Assembly (NCBI GenBank): GCA_022823145.1
Contig: JAJDXS010000023.1
Location: 124,001-188,000, forward strand
Source: Gemmatimonadota bacterium
Lineage (GTDB): Bacteria > Gemmatimonadota > Gemmatimonadetes > Longimicrobiales > Gaopeijiaceae
Reading direction: 5' to 3'
Length of the DNA stretch: 64,000 nt
The notes beneath the pieces were generated by a model. That model did not search any database, was not told where the DNA came from, and saw only the letters and a program-made list of their open reading frames with translations. Positions 45,107-53,404 of this stretch are shown here, in pieces (the first letter of the stretch is position 1; each line of letters opens with the position of its first letter). Position numbers and translations under genes: made by a program.

Positions 45107-46966
45107 GTGACCCCCGGGGAGCTCAATTTCGCCTGGGCCCGCGCACTCCTGGAGGCGTTGACGGAGTACGGGCTCGAAGAGGTGGAGATCGCGCCCGGTT
45201 CGCGCTCGGGTCCGCTGGTACTGGCGTCGCGCTCCCTTGCGGGGCTGAACGCGCGGGTCCACCTGGACGAGCGCTGCGCGTCGTTCTTCGCGCTGGGCTA
45301 CGGCCGCACCAACCTGGGTCCGGCCGCCGTGATCACCACGTCCGGAACCGCGGTTGCCAACCTCCTGCCCGCAGTCGTCGAAGCGGACATGTCGGACGTG
45401 CCTCTCGTCGTGATCACCGCCGACCGCCCGCCGCACATGCGCGGGGCCGACGCCAACCAGACGATCGCGCAGCCGGGGATCTTCGGAGACCGCGTGCGGT
45501 TCGAGGCCGATCTGCCGATGCCTTCGCGCGACGATCTGGAGGGCGGCGGGCAGAGTTCGGTCAGGGAGATCGCCCGCCGCGCCGCCCGGCACGCGCTCGG
45601 TCCGCCGGGAGGGCCCGTGCACCTGAACGTGCCCTTCGACAAGCCTCTCGAGCCGGCATCCACCGAGGGCCTGGATCTGGCGGGCCCTGGCGAGGAGGCG
45701 TCTCTCGACCTGTCCGCTGCCGTGGCCGTGGCGGACGGCCGGGTCACCCCCAGGGGGCCGTGGCGCCGCAGAAGCGAAGGGCGGCGGCGCGGACGCGACC
45801 AGGAGGCGGTCCTCGCGTCCCGTCTGGGGGTTGCGCGTCGACCGTTGCTGGTGGCGGGACCCTCGAGCGATCCCGGCCTGGACGGCCCCGCGAGCGCCCG
45901 GTTCGCGGTCACCCGCGGCGTGCCGACGCTTGCGGACCCCCTCTCCGGCGCCCGCTTCGATCCGGCCGCCGGCGCTGCCTCGCCTTCTCCCGTTCTCGGC
46001 GCCTACGATCACTTCCTCCGGCTGCCCGAGGTGATCGAACGGCACGCCCCCGATCTGATCATCCGCGTGGGCCGCACGCCGACGTCCGGGGCGCTGGAAG
46101 CCGCTCTCGCCGAGTGGTCGGATGCGATTCAGGTGGTGATCGACGATGGTGGGCACAGAAAGGACCACCAGGGCCTGGCCGACCACTATCTCCATGCGTC
46201 GGCGGGTGCCGTTCTCGGCACGCTTGCGGGAAGCGAGGACGCTGACCCGGTGCCCGCACCAGCGCTCACCCCCGGTTCGCCCGACTGGCTCCGCTCCTGG
46301 ACCGACCTCGAAGCGGCGGCCTGGGCCGCGATCGACGAGGCGCCGCCACAGCCCGACCACGAGGGGGACCACGCGGCGGCCGTGGTGCGCGGCCTGCCCT
46401 CCGGAGCGACGCTCTTCGTCTCCTCGTCCATGCCCGTGCGGGACGTGGACGCCTACGCTCGGCCCGCTCCCCGCGGCCTGCAGATCCTCGGCAACCGTGG
46501 CGCGAGCGGCATCGACGGCGTGATCTCGACCGTGCTGGGCTGCGCGGCGGGCGGTGCCTGGCCGATGGCCGCGCTGGTCGGCGACATCGCCTTCTACCAC
46601 GACATGAACGGTCTGCTCGCCGCGCGCGACCAGGACCTGAACGTCGTATTCGTGGTGGTGGACAACGACGGCGGCGGTATCTTCCATATGCTTCCGATCC
46701 GCGACTTCGAGCCGGTCTTCACGCCATACTTCGCGACCCCGCACGGCCTCGATTTCCGGCACGCGGCGCGGATGTACGGGCTGCCGTTCACCGACGTGAC
46801 CACGCCGGAGGAGCTGGAAGACGCCGTCGCCGCGGCCGTCGCGCGCCCCGGAACCGAAGTGTTGCGGGTGCGCACCGACCGCGACGCGAACCGGCTCCGC
46901 CACCGTGAAGTGCGCGACCGGGTGGCCCTTCGCCTTCAGGAATTCCTCAACCGAGAGACACCATGA
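45107..46966 (+). CDS. menD: SEPHCHC synthase (2-succinyl-5-enolpyruvyl-6-hydroxy-3-cyclohexene-1-carboxylate synthase)
   Basis: 619 aa thiamine-diphosphate enzyme joining isochorismate and 2-oxoglutarate. It starts with a GTG. The N-domain has [32 protein letters not shown] and [29 protein letters not shown] is typical of MenD. The C-domain has [33 protein letters not shown], and the TPP/Mg motif [26 protein letters not shown] Gly/Arg-rich low-complexity insertion lies near residues 205-235, outside the conserved core. It overlaps menB by ATGA. Confidence 0.95.
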   Translation: MTPGELNFAWARALLEALTEYGLEEVEIAPGSRSGPLVLASRSLAGLNARVHLDERCASFFALGYGRTNLGPAAVITTSGTAVANLLPAVVEADMSDVPLVVITADRPPHMRGADANQTIAQPGIFGDRVRFEADLPMPSRDDLEGGGQSSVREIARRAARHALGPPGGPVHLNVPFDKPLEPASTEGLDLAGPGEEASLDLSAAVAVADGRVTPRGPWRRRSEGRRRGRDQEAVLASRLGVARRPLLVAGPSSDPGLDGPASARFAVTRGVPTLADPLSGARFDPAAGAASPSPVLGAYDHFLRLPEVIERHAPDLIIRVGRTPTSGALEAALAEWSDAIQVVIDDGGHRKDHQGLADHYLHASAGAVLGTLAGSEDADPVPAPALTPGSPDWLRSWTDLEAAAWAAIDEAPPQPDHEGDHAAAVVRGLPSGATLFVSSSMPVRDVDAYARPAPRGLQILGNRGASGIDGVISTVLGCAAGGAWPMAALVGDIAFYHDMNGLLAARDQDLNVVFVVVDNDGGGIFHMLPIRDFEPVFTPYFATPHGLDFRHAARMYGLPFTDVTTPEELEDAVAAAVARPGTEVLRVRTDRDANRLRHREVRDRVALRLQEFLNRETP

Positions 46967-47802
46967 CCCCGACGACCTGGCAGACCGCCAAGTCCTACCA
47001 GGACATCACCTACATGAAGCGCGACGGCGTGGCGCGCATCGCGATCAACCGGCCCGAGGTGCGCAACGCCTTCAGGCCCGAGACCCTCTTCGAGCTGCTC
47101 GACGCCTTCAACGACACGAACGAGGACCCGTCGATCGGCGTGGTGCTGCTCACGGGCGAAGGACCCGCGAAGGACGGCAAGTACGCGTTCTGCTCGGGTG
47201 GGGACCAGCGCGTGCGCGGAGACGCCGGCTACGTCGGGGGCGACGGCGTACCCAGGCTGAACGTTCTGGTGCTCCAGCGCCTGATCCGGACGATGCCCAA
47301 GCCGGTGATCGCCATGGTGGCCGGCTACGCGATCGGCGGCGGCCACGTGCTGCACGTCGTGTGCGACCTGACCCTCGCCGCCGACAACGCCGTCTTCGGT
47401 CAGACCGGCCCGAAGGTGGGCAGCTTCGACGGCGGGTTCGGTTCGTCCTACCTGGCGCGCATCGTGGGGCAGAAGAAGGCGCGCGAGATCTGGTATCTGT
47501 GCCGCCAGTACAGCGCCGCCGAGGCATTCGAGATGGGGTTGGTCAACAAGGTCGTGCCGGTGGACGAGCTCGAGGAAGAGGGCTTCCGCTGGGCCCAGCA
47601 GATCCTCGAACACAGCCCGCTGGCGATCCGGCTGCTCAAGTCGGCCATGAATGCGGATGTGGACGGACAGGCGGGGCTGCAGGAACTCGCCGGCAACGCC
47701 ACGCTGCTCTTCTACATGACCGAACAGGGCCAGGAGGGGCGGGACGCCTACCTGCAGAAGCGCAAGCCGGACTTCCGCAAGTATCCCTGGCTGCCATGGT
47801 GA
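46963..47802 (+). CDS. menB: 1,4-dihydroxy-2-naphthoyl-CoA synthase
   Basis: 279 aa crotonase-family enzyme that closes the naphthoate ring from o-succinylbenzoyl-CoA. Family landmarks are [31 protein letters not shown] (oxyanion loop), [38 protein letters not shown] and [23 protein letters not shown]. The DNYG-like bicarbonate-type Gly and the Asp/Ser region around [13 protein letters not shown] fit MenB rather than a fatty-acid hydratase. The length is the standard 270-290 aa. It overlaps menD by 4 nt and menA by about 7 nt. Confidence 0.96.
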   Translation: MTPTTWQTAKSYQDITYMKRDGVARIAINRPEVRNAFRPETLFELLDAFNDTNEDPSIGVVLLTGEGPAKDGKYAFCSGGDQRVRGDAGYVGGDGVPRLNVLVLQRLIRTMPKPVIAMVAGYAIGGGHVLHVVCDLTLAADNAVFGQTGPKVGSFDGGFGSSYLARIVGQKKAREIWYLCRQYSAAEAFEMGLVNKVVPVDELEEEGFRWAQQILEHSPLAIRLLKSAMNADVDGQAGLQELAGNATLLFYMTEQGQEGRDAYLQKRKPDFRKYPWLPW

Positions 47803-48746
47803 GGGCATCCGACAGGGTCGGCGTCGGCCGCGTGCAGGCGTGGGTTCTCGCCACCCGCCCCCGGACGCTCACCGCCGGAGCGGCCCCCGTCGTCGCCGGG
47901 ACGGGCTTCGCGGCTGCCGACGGCGTTTTCGCCCAGCTGCCGGCGCTGGCGGCGCTGGTGGGGGCGCTGCTGATCCAGATCGCCACCAACCTGGCCAACG
48001 ACTACTACGACTTCAGGAAGGGGAGTGACACCGGTGAGCGGCTCGGTCCCGTCCGGGTGACCCAGGCGGGGATCCTGCCGCCCGATGCGGTGTTTCGGGG
48101 GATGGTCCTGACCCTCGTACTGGCGTTCCTGACGGGGGTGTACCTGGTGTGGGTCGCGGGGTGGCCGGTGGCCGTCATCGGTCTTGTGTCGATGCTGATG
48201 GGCGTCTGGTACACGGGCGGCCCGTATCCGCTCTCGTACAACGGCCTCGGCGATGTCTTCGTCTTCGTCTTCTTCGGACTCGTGGCGACCGCGACCACAT
48301 ACTATGTGCAGGCGGGATTCTGGTCCCCGGGGGCGATTCTCGCAGGGGCGGGACTCGGGGCGATGAGCACCGCGATGCTGGTGGTGAACAACCTCCGCGA
48401 CCGCGAGACCGACGGTGCGGCGGGCAAGCGCACACTCGCGGTGCGTTTCGGCGACCGCTTCACGGTGGTGCAGTACTTTGCGTGCCTGGCCGCAGCCGTG
48501 GCGGTATCGGTGGTCGGCGTGGCGGCGATGGAATGGTCGCCCCTGACTCTCCTCTCGCTGGCAGGTCTGTTGCCGTGTGTTCCCGCGGCACGACGCGTCC
48601 TGGGCGTGCTCGCGGTGCCCGGCAGCGTGGACCGGCGCACCCTCAACCCGGCGCTGGCCATGACTGCGCGCGGCGTCGCCTTCTACGGGGCCGGATTGGG
48701 CCTGGGGGCTCTCCTGGGCACGCTGGGTCCCCTCGCCGCACATTGA
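47796..48746 (+). CDS. menA: 1,4-dihydroxy-2-naphthoate polyprenyltransferase
   Basis: 316 aa, about eight transmembrane helices, UbiA family. The start is the ATG at 47796, inside the last codons of menB. The first Asp motif is [20 protein letters not shown], with the adjacent VRVTQAGIL typical of MenA. The second is [22 protein letters not shown]. It attaches the isoprenoid tail to 1,4-dihydroxy-2-naphthoate, making demethylmenaquinone in the membrane. It overlaps menE by TTGA. The supply of prenyl tails for it and for carotenoids may come from different synthases. Confidence 0.95.
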   Translation: MVRASDRVGVGRVQAWVLATRPRTLTAGAAPVVAGTGFAAADGVFAQLPALAALVGALLIQIATNLANDYYDFRKGSDTGERLGPVRVTQAGILPPDAVFRGMVLTLVLAFLTGVYLVWVAGWPVAVIGLVSMLMGVWYTGGPYPLSYNGLGDVFVFVFFGLVATATTYYVQAGFWSPGAILAGAGLGAMSTAMLVVNNLRDRETDGAAGKRTLAVRFGDRFTVVQYFACLAAAVAVSVVGVAAMEWSPLTLLSLAGLLPCVPAARRVLGVLAVPGSVDRRTLNPALAMTARGVAFYGAGLGLGALLGTLGPLAAH

Positions 48747-50257
48747 CGCCCAATCCCTCCGACGACCTGGCGCGGCGGGCGGCCGCGACGCCCTCCGCCA
48801 CCGCGCTCGTGTGGGACAAAGGGTCGCTCACCTACCGTGACCTCGACGAACGCGTCACGGCCATGGCGGGCCGTCTGCGCGAATGCGATGCGGCCGCCGG
48901 CGACACGGTTACCCTCTGCGCAACCCCGGGCGCCGAGACCGTAACCGCCCTCTTCGGCCTTTGGAGGGCGGGGTGCGTGGCCGTCCCGCTGCATGAGCGA
49001 CTGACCCCGTCAGAGGTCGACCGCGCACGTCGGATTGTAAGGCCAACATTACATATTGACAATCAAACATTACATTATCTGAATCAATCCAACCCCGCGA
49101 GCCAGCTTCGCCCTGCCCGCCCGCTCCCCAACCGCCTCGCTTCGTTCCCGAACGTCGTGGCCTGCATCCTCACCTCAGGCTCGTCGGGCGCCCCCAAGGC
49201 ATTGGGGTTCACGCGCGACGCCTTCGCGGCATCCGTCTCGGCGGTCGCGAGCCGGCTCGATCTGACCGCGACCGACCGCTGGGGACTGTGCCTCTCGCCG
49301 GGGCACATCGGCGGGCTGTCCCTCGTCGTGCGCGCGGCCATGACGGGGGCCTCCGTGCGGCTCTGGCCGTCCTTCGACGCCGGAGCAGTGGCGCGCGCAG
49401 TCGTGGACGGACGGGTCACGCATCTGGCCGTGGTGCCGGTCATGCTGCGCAGCATCCTCTCCCGGCTTGCCGGCGAGCGCGTTCCCGCGACCCTGCGCTG
49501 TGTCCTGGTCGGCGGCGCGGCCGCCTCACGGACCCTGCTGGACGAGGCCTGGGCGGCCGGCCTCCCCGTCGCCACAACCTGGGGCATGACCGAGACCGCT
49601 TCACAGGTCGCCACCGCGCCCCCCGACCTGGCCCGGCGACACCCCGGCACCGCGGGACGTCCCCTGCGCGGCCTCGAAGTCAGAGTGGCGGCCGCGGCCC
49701 CCGGAACGCTCGAGGTCCGCGGCCCCACCCTGGCCTCGGTCGCAATACGCGGTCCGGGCGCACACCCCGAACCGCTCGCCACCGACCCGGACGGCTGGTT
49801 CGCAACCCGCGACCTCGGCCGCATCGACCCCGACGGCCTCGTCTGGATCGATGGGCGCGCCGACGCGATCATTGTAAGCGGGGGGCTGAACGTGAGCCCT
49901 TCGGAAGTCGAGCGGGTGATCGAAACGCTGCCGGGAGTGACCGGGACGGTCGTCTTCGGAGTGCCCGACGAGGAGTGGGGCGAAGTAGTGGCGGCGGTGG
50001 TGGAAGGCGACCCGGCGGTCGTCGACGCACAGGCGGTCGATCGCCACTGCCGCACCCGGCTCGCGCGAGGAAGGTGTCCGTCGCGCATCGTGGTCGTGGA
50101 CTCGCTGTCCCGAACCTGGACGGGGAAGGTGATGAGGTCGCGAGTGAGCGAGCGCTACGGACGTGAACTGAGAGTGCCCCGGCCGGCGGCGGCTGGAAGC
50201 GGCCCGAAACCCGGTGGCGAGGCCGGCGGGAACGCACAAGCGAGGAGAATCACATGA
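48743..50257 (+). CDS. menE: o-Succinylbenzoate--CoA ligase
   Basis: 504 aa from the TTG at 48743, overlapping menA. Adenylate-forming motifs: ACILTSGSSGAPKALG (P-loop A3), GGLSLVVRAAMTGASV, WGMTETASQVATAP (A5), WFATRDLGRIDPDGLVWIDGRADAIIVSGGLNVSPSEVE (A7-A8) and the catalytic Lys in RTWTGKVMRSRV. The GMTE-TASQ motif fits MenE. It activates o-succinylbenzoate with ATP and CoA. Residues about 98-111 are encoded by the AT-rich repeat at 49036-49074, which gives the odd HIDNQTLHYLNQ segment. The C-terminal 30 residues are low-complexity. It overlaps tyrS by ATGA. Confidence 0.92.
   Translation: MTPNPSDDLARRAAATPSATALVWDKGSLTYRDLDERVTAMAGRLRECDAAAGDTVTLCATPGAETVTALFGLWRAGCVAVPLHERLTPSEVDRARRIVRPTLHIDNQTLHYLNQSNPASQLRPARPLPNRLASFPNVVACILTSGSSGAPKALGFTRDAFAASVSAVASRLDLTATDRWGLCLSPGHIGGLSLVVRAAMTGASVRLWPSFDAGAVARAVVDGRVTHLAVVPVMLRSILSRLAGERVPATLRCVLVGGAAASRTLLDEAWAAGLPVATTWGMTETASQVATAPPDLARRHPGTAGRPLRGLEVRVAAAAPGTLEVRGPTLASVAIRGPGAHPEPLATDPDGWFATRDLGRIDPDGLVWIDGRADAIIVSGGLNVSPSEVERVIETLPGVTGTVVFGVPDEEWGEVVAAVVEGDPAVVDAQAVDRHCRTRLARGRCPSRIVVVDSLSRTWTGKVMRSRVSERYGRELRVPRPAAAGSGPKPGGEAGGNAQARRIT
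49036..49074. repeat. Double TGT-N12-ACA palindrome, copy B, inside menE
   Basis: TGTAAGGCCAACATTACA (49036-49053) and TGACAATCAAACATTACA (49057-49074), starting 21 bp apart as in copies A and C. The 21-bp period is seven codons, so the gene stays in frame and encodes a repeated TLH (PTLHIDN then QTLHYLN). The stretch uses TTA, AAT and CAA codons rare elsewhere in the gene. It falls between the N-terminal domain and the A3 motif of the ligase, in a region that is variable in the family. Confidence 0.7.
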
Positions 50258-51519
50258 TCGAGGAACTGCGTTGGCGCGGCCTGCTCGCCGACGCAACCGA
50301 ACACGCGGAAGCCGCCTTCGCCGCCGGGCAGGTAACCGGCTACATCGGTTTCGATCCGACGGCCTCGTCGCTCCACGTCGGGTCCCTGGTGCCCATCATG
50401 GGACTCGTGCACCTGCAGCGTGCCGGACATTGTCCCATCGCGCTGGTCGGTGGCGGCACCGGCCTTATCGGCGACCCGTCCGGCAAGGCCTCCGAACGCG
50501 CACTTCTCGACCGGGCACGCGCCGAGGCGAACGCCGAAGGGATCCACAGGCAGCTCGCCGCCTTCCTCGACTTCGAGTCGCGCGCCGCCCCCGCCCGCAT
50601 GGCCAACAACCTCGACTGGCTGGGCGACCTGGGACTGGTCGACTTCCTGCGCGACACGGGAAAGCATTTCTCGGTGAACGCCATGCTCCGCAAGGAGTCG
50701 GTCCGCCGCCGCCTCGCCGACGAGGAGTCCGGCATCTCATTCACCGAATTCAGCTACCAGCTCCTCCAGGCCTACGACTTCCTGGAGCTGAACCGCCGCT
50801 ACGGCTGCACCCTGCAGATGGGCGGCTCCGACCAGTGGGGCAACATCACCGCCGGCATCGATCTGGTCAGGCGCATGGGCGGCCCCCGATGCCATGGCGT
50901 GGTATTCCCTCTCGTCGAGTCGTCCAGCGGCGTCAAGTTCGGCAAGACCGAGGAAGGCACCGTCTGGCTCGACTCCGAGCGCACCTCGCCCTACCGCTTC
51001 TACCAGTTCTGGCTGAACACCGAAGACGGCGACGTGATCCGTTATCTGATGATGTTCACCCTCCTCGACCGCTCGACGATCGACGAACTCGCCCACGCAG
51101 TCGCCGACCGCCCCCACGCGCGCGAAGCACAGCGGCGCCTGGCCTCGGAGCTGACCCGCACCGTCCACGGAGCCGATGCCCTGGACCGGGCCGAGCGAGC
51201 GTCGAAGGTGCTCTTCGGGGGGAGCCTGGACGGGCTGGGTGCCGCCGACATCGCCGAGATCTTCGCCGACGTGCCCTCGACCGCCGTGGCCCGCTCGTCA
51301 CTCGAAGCCGGCGTGGAACTCGCGATCCTGATGGCCGACGCCGGCATGACCGCATCCCGAAGCGAAGCGCGCCGCCTGATCCTCGGTGGCGGTGTCTACC
51401 TCAACGGCGAACGGGTAACGGACATTGGATCCGTGGTGGGAGAGCGCGACCCGATCGAAGACCGCTTCGTCCTGATCCGGATCGGCAGGAAGCGCCATCT
51501 GGTGGTGGAGTTGGCGTAG
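50254..51519 (+). CDS. tyrS: Tyrosyl-tRNA synthetase
   Basis: 421 aa class Ic aminoacyl-tRNA synthetase. The HIGH-type motif is FDPTASSLHVGSLV (around residue 34), followed by IALVGGGTGLIGDPSGK. The tyrosine pocket shows FSYQLLQAYDF and QMGGSDQWGNITAGIDL, and the KMSKS loop is KFGKTEEGTVWLD. The C-terminal S4 RNA-binding domain is present (SRSEARRLILGGGVYLNGERVTD). It is the last gene of the menaquinone run, coupled to menE by ATGA. No T-box or leader is possible here because of that overlap. Confidence 0.97.
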   Translation: MIEELRWRGLLADATEHAEAAFAAGQVTGYIGFDPTASSLHVGSLVPIMGLVHLQRAGHCPIALVGGGTGLIGDPSGKASERALLDRARAEANAEGIHRQLAAFLDFESRAAPARMANNLDWLGDLGLVDFLRDTGKHFSVNAMLRKESVRRRLADEESGISFTEFSYQLLQAYDFLELNRRYGCTLQMGGSDQWGNITAGIDLVRRMGGPRCHGVVFPLVESSSGVKFGKTEEGTVWLDSERTSPYRFYQFWLNTEDGDVIRYLMMFTLLDRSTIDELAHAVADRPHAREAQRRLASELTRTVHGADALDRAERASKVLFGGSLDGLGAADIAEIFADVPSTAVARSSLEAGVELAILMADAGMTASRSEARRLILGGGVYLNGERVTDIGSVVGERDPIEDRFVLIRIGRKRHLVVELA

Positions 51520-51589
51520 GGAAGGCGGCGCGCGAGTGGCCTCACTACCTGTTGATCGTCCCGCCCGGCCTCATAACGCGCGGCAGGAG

Positions 51590-51618
51590 TTGAGCGCGGT
51601 ACCAATTTGTGGTATCAT
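51590..51618 (+). promoter_or_regulatory. Promoter and operator of hicAB
   Basis: TTGAGC (51590-51595) and TATCAT (51613-51618) are 17 nt apart. The inverted repeat GGTACCA-5-TGGTATC (51598-51616, one mismatch) covers the spacer and -10 box, a good site for autorepression by HicB. The hicA ATG at 51624 lies only 5 nt after the -10 box and has no ribosome site, so the transcript should be leaderless. Confidence 0.6.
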
Positions 51619-51623
51619 AGCCG

Positions 51624-51877
51624 ATGAAGCGCAGGCACCGAAAGACGCTCGCACTGATCTTCCGGCATCCAGTCAGCGGCAACATCCCGTGGCGGAAGAT
51701 CGAGGCGTTGCTGATCGAGTTGGGAGCGGAGATCACCCAGCGCGAAGGCTCCCGCATCGGGGTGAGACTTTCGGAGACCGGCGGGTGTTTCACCGCCCGC
51801 ATCCGTCGCCGAACGTCGATGCAGGCGCGGTCGCCAGCATTCGGGAATGGCTACGGCGGAATGGAGTGGAACCATGA
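51624..51877 (+). pseudogene. hicA: hicA toxin gene with a 1-nt deletion
   Basis: The first frame reads a normal HicA N-terminus (HRKTLALIFRHPVSGNIPWR, IEALLIELGAEITQREGSRIGV). At CTTT 51768-51771 the frame is lost: restoring one T gives LFGDRRVFHRPHPSPNVDAG and VASIREWLRRNGVEP to the stop at 51875-51877, exactly the family's C-terminal half in the next frame. The toxin is therefore inactivated unless frameshifting occurs on the T run. The Arg at the GSR position, where many HicA have His, is common in this HicA subgroup. The start of hicB overlaps the restored stop (ATGA). Confidence 0.85.
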
Positions 51878-52206
51878 GGAACACCATGGAGATCGACGGC
51901 TACAGGGCCATCATTCAGTTTGATCCCGACATCGACATGTTTCGGGGCGAGTTCATTGGCCTGAACGGCGGTGCAGATTTCTATGCGCGCGACGTAGCTG
52001 GTCTCAGGAAGGAAGGCGCGATGTCGCTCAAGGTGTTCCTGGAGATGTGCCAGGAGGACGGCGTCAAGCCGCGAAAGTCGTACTCTGGCAGATTCAATCT
52101 GCGCATCTCGCCCGAGTTGCACGCGAGCGCGGCGGCCGCCGCCGCGGCCGAGGGAAAGAGCCTCAACCAGTGGATCGCCGGCACGCTCGGCGCGATTCTG
52201 CTGTAG
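51874..52206 (+). CDS. hicB: HicB-type antitoxin
   Basis: 110 aa from the ATG at 51874. The N-terminal partial RNase H-like domain shows MEIDGYRAIIQFDPDIDMFR, then GEFIGLNGGADFYARDVAGL and SLKVFLEMCQEDG. The C-terminus is a ribbon-helix-helix (SGRFNLRISPELHASAA, then EGKSLNQWIAGTL) that binds DNA. HicB normally binds and blocks HicA and represses the operon; the repeat at 51598-51616 is its probable site. It remains intact while its toxin is broken, the outcome expected when the toxin is lost first. Confidence 0.9.
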   Translation: MRNTMEIDGYRAIIQFDPDIDMFRGEFIGLNGGADFYARDVAGLRKEGAMSLKVFLEMCQEDGVKPRKSYSGRFNLRISPELHASAAAAAAAEGKSLNQWIAGTLGAILL

Positions 52207-52238
52207 ACGGACGGAACACTCAGTGGCCGGCGAACCGC

Positions 52239-53381
52239 CTATCGCACTCCCGGCGGCAGCCTCCTCACCACGACGGTGGGGACCTCCAGATCGTCTCTTT
52301 CCACATATGCGACCAGGCCCTCCGGACCGAACGCCGACGGCAGACCGGTGTCGTCGTCAGGCAGGCTTCCCAGATAGCGACCGTCCGCCGTGATCAGGTC
52401 GATGGGTCCGTCGCTATCGGGTGCGTCGCCTCTTCGGAGCACCCAGATCGTCCCCTCACGACTTGTTCGCAGGTCCCGGACTACCGGAATCTCGTGGTGG
52501 AACTCCAACGCCCCGGACTCTGCCCGCCGACGAATCGACTCCGGCGCACGCTCGAGGAATTCCGCCCTGTGTCGGCGACTCACGGGCTCCGGCCGAAACG
52601 GCCTGGTCAGGAGACGTGACACCCTGCCGTCCGGGCCCGTGATCCTGATCCTGTAGGTGGATGAGTCGGTGAAGGCCACGCCGCCATCGGGGAGCACGCC
52701 GACCCTGAACTCGGGGGCGAAGGCGAGCAGGTCTCCCGGCGGCTGCCACCCCGCAGCCAGGGTGTCGGCCTCGACTCTCTCCCCGCTCAGTCCGTAGCGC
52801 ATGACGTACCGGAACGATGGTCGTGCAAGTGGAGTCCAGTCGAGGTACTGGACCTCGCCGGTCGACACCAGGGCCTCGGACGTTGGATCGGACTGCAGGT
52901 CCGGGATCGAGATGAAGGTGGGGCCATCCAGCGGGATCCTCCGTTCGAACTCGCCGTCCGGATCGAAGAGGTAGAAGGCGCGTCGGTTCGCGTCGTAGAT
53001 CGCAATGCGCTGATCGCCGAGCACGCTAAACGTCCATGTGCCGCCCGCGCTGAACTCGCCGGGGCCCTCGCCCACCCGGCCGAACCGGCGTAGCGGATTC
53101 CCCTCGAGGTCGACGACCGTGATCTGCGCCGCCTGACCATCGAGGATATGGAGGTTGCCTGCCGCGTCGAAGCCGACATCCGCAACCTGGCCGAAGGCGT
53201 CCCAGCCATCGTGCAGCGACCCTGCGCGGTAAAGTTCCTCGAAGTCGGCATCCAGCCATCGATCCTCAGCCGGCAGCTCGATCACCTCCTGTGCGTACAG
53301 GGGCGATGTCCCCGGGAGGCAGATCGCACAAGCGACCGCCACCGAGCCAGCAATCCAGGGTCTCGCCGTGTCACTTACCAT
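52239..53381 (-). CDS. 6-bladed beta-propeller secreted protein
   Basis: 380 aa from the ATG at 53381. The signal ends in TSPLYAQE. Regular propeller blades are visible: FGQVADVGFDAAGNLHILDGQAAQITVVDLEG, then RRFGRVGEGPGEFSAGGTW and RIAIYDANRRAFYLFDPDGEF. A later part has VLPDGGVAFTDSSTYRIRI. The GEGPGEF turn is shared with the lipoprotein at 28689-29864. No catalytic motif was identified. It is probably periplasmic, with unknown function. It begins about 20 nt after the acyl-CoA oxidase-like gene on the same strand and may share its transcript. Confidence 0.78.
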   Translation of the reverse strand: MVSDTARPWIAGSVAVACAICLPGTSPLYAQEVIELPAEDRWLDADFEELYRAGSLHDGWDAFGQVADVGFDAAGNLHILDGQAAQITVVDLEGNPLRRFGRVGEGPGEFSAGGTWTFSVLGDQRIAIYDANRRAFYLFDPDGEFERRIPLDGPTFISIPDLQSDPTSEALVSTGEVQYLDWTPLARPSFRYVMRYGLSGERVEADTLAAGWQPPGDLLAFAPEFRVGVLPDGGVAFTDSSTYRIRITGPDGRVSRLLTRPFRPEPVSRRHRAEFLERAPESIRRRAESGALEFHHEIPVVRDLRTSREGTIWVLRRGDAPDSDGPIDLITADGRYLGSLPDDDTGLPSAFGPEGLVAYVERDDLEVPTVVVRRLPPGVR

Positions 53382-53404
53382 ATTCCGACCTCCACCAACC
53401 GATG

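Noticed and set aside
45720-45810. Arg/Gly-rich stretch in menD as a possible frameshift
   Set aside because: The frame is intact on both sides and the stretch lies between conserved domains. It is better read as a variable insertion.
51624-51923. A 99-codon reading of hicA as an intact protein
   Set aside because: After residue 53 it no longer resembles HicA, while the next frame continues the family perfectly. The frameshift is the simpler explanation.
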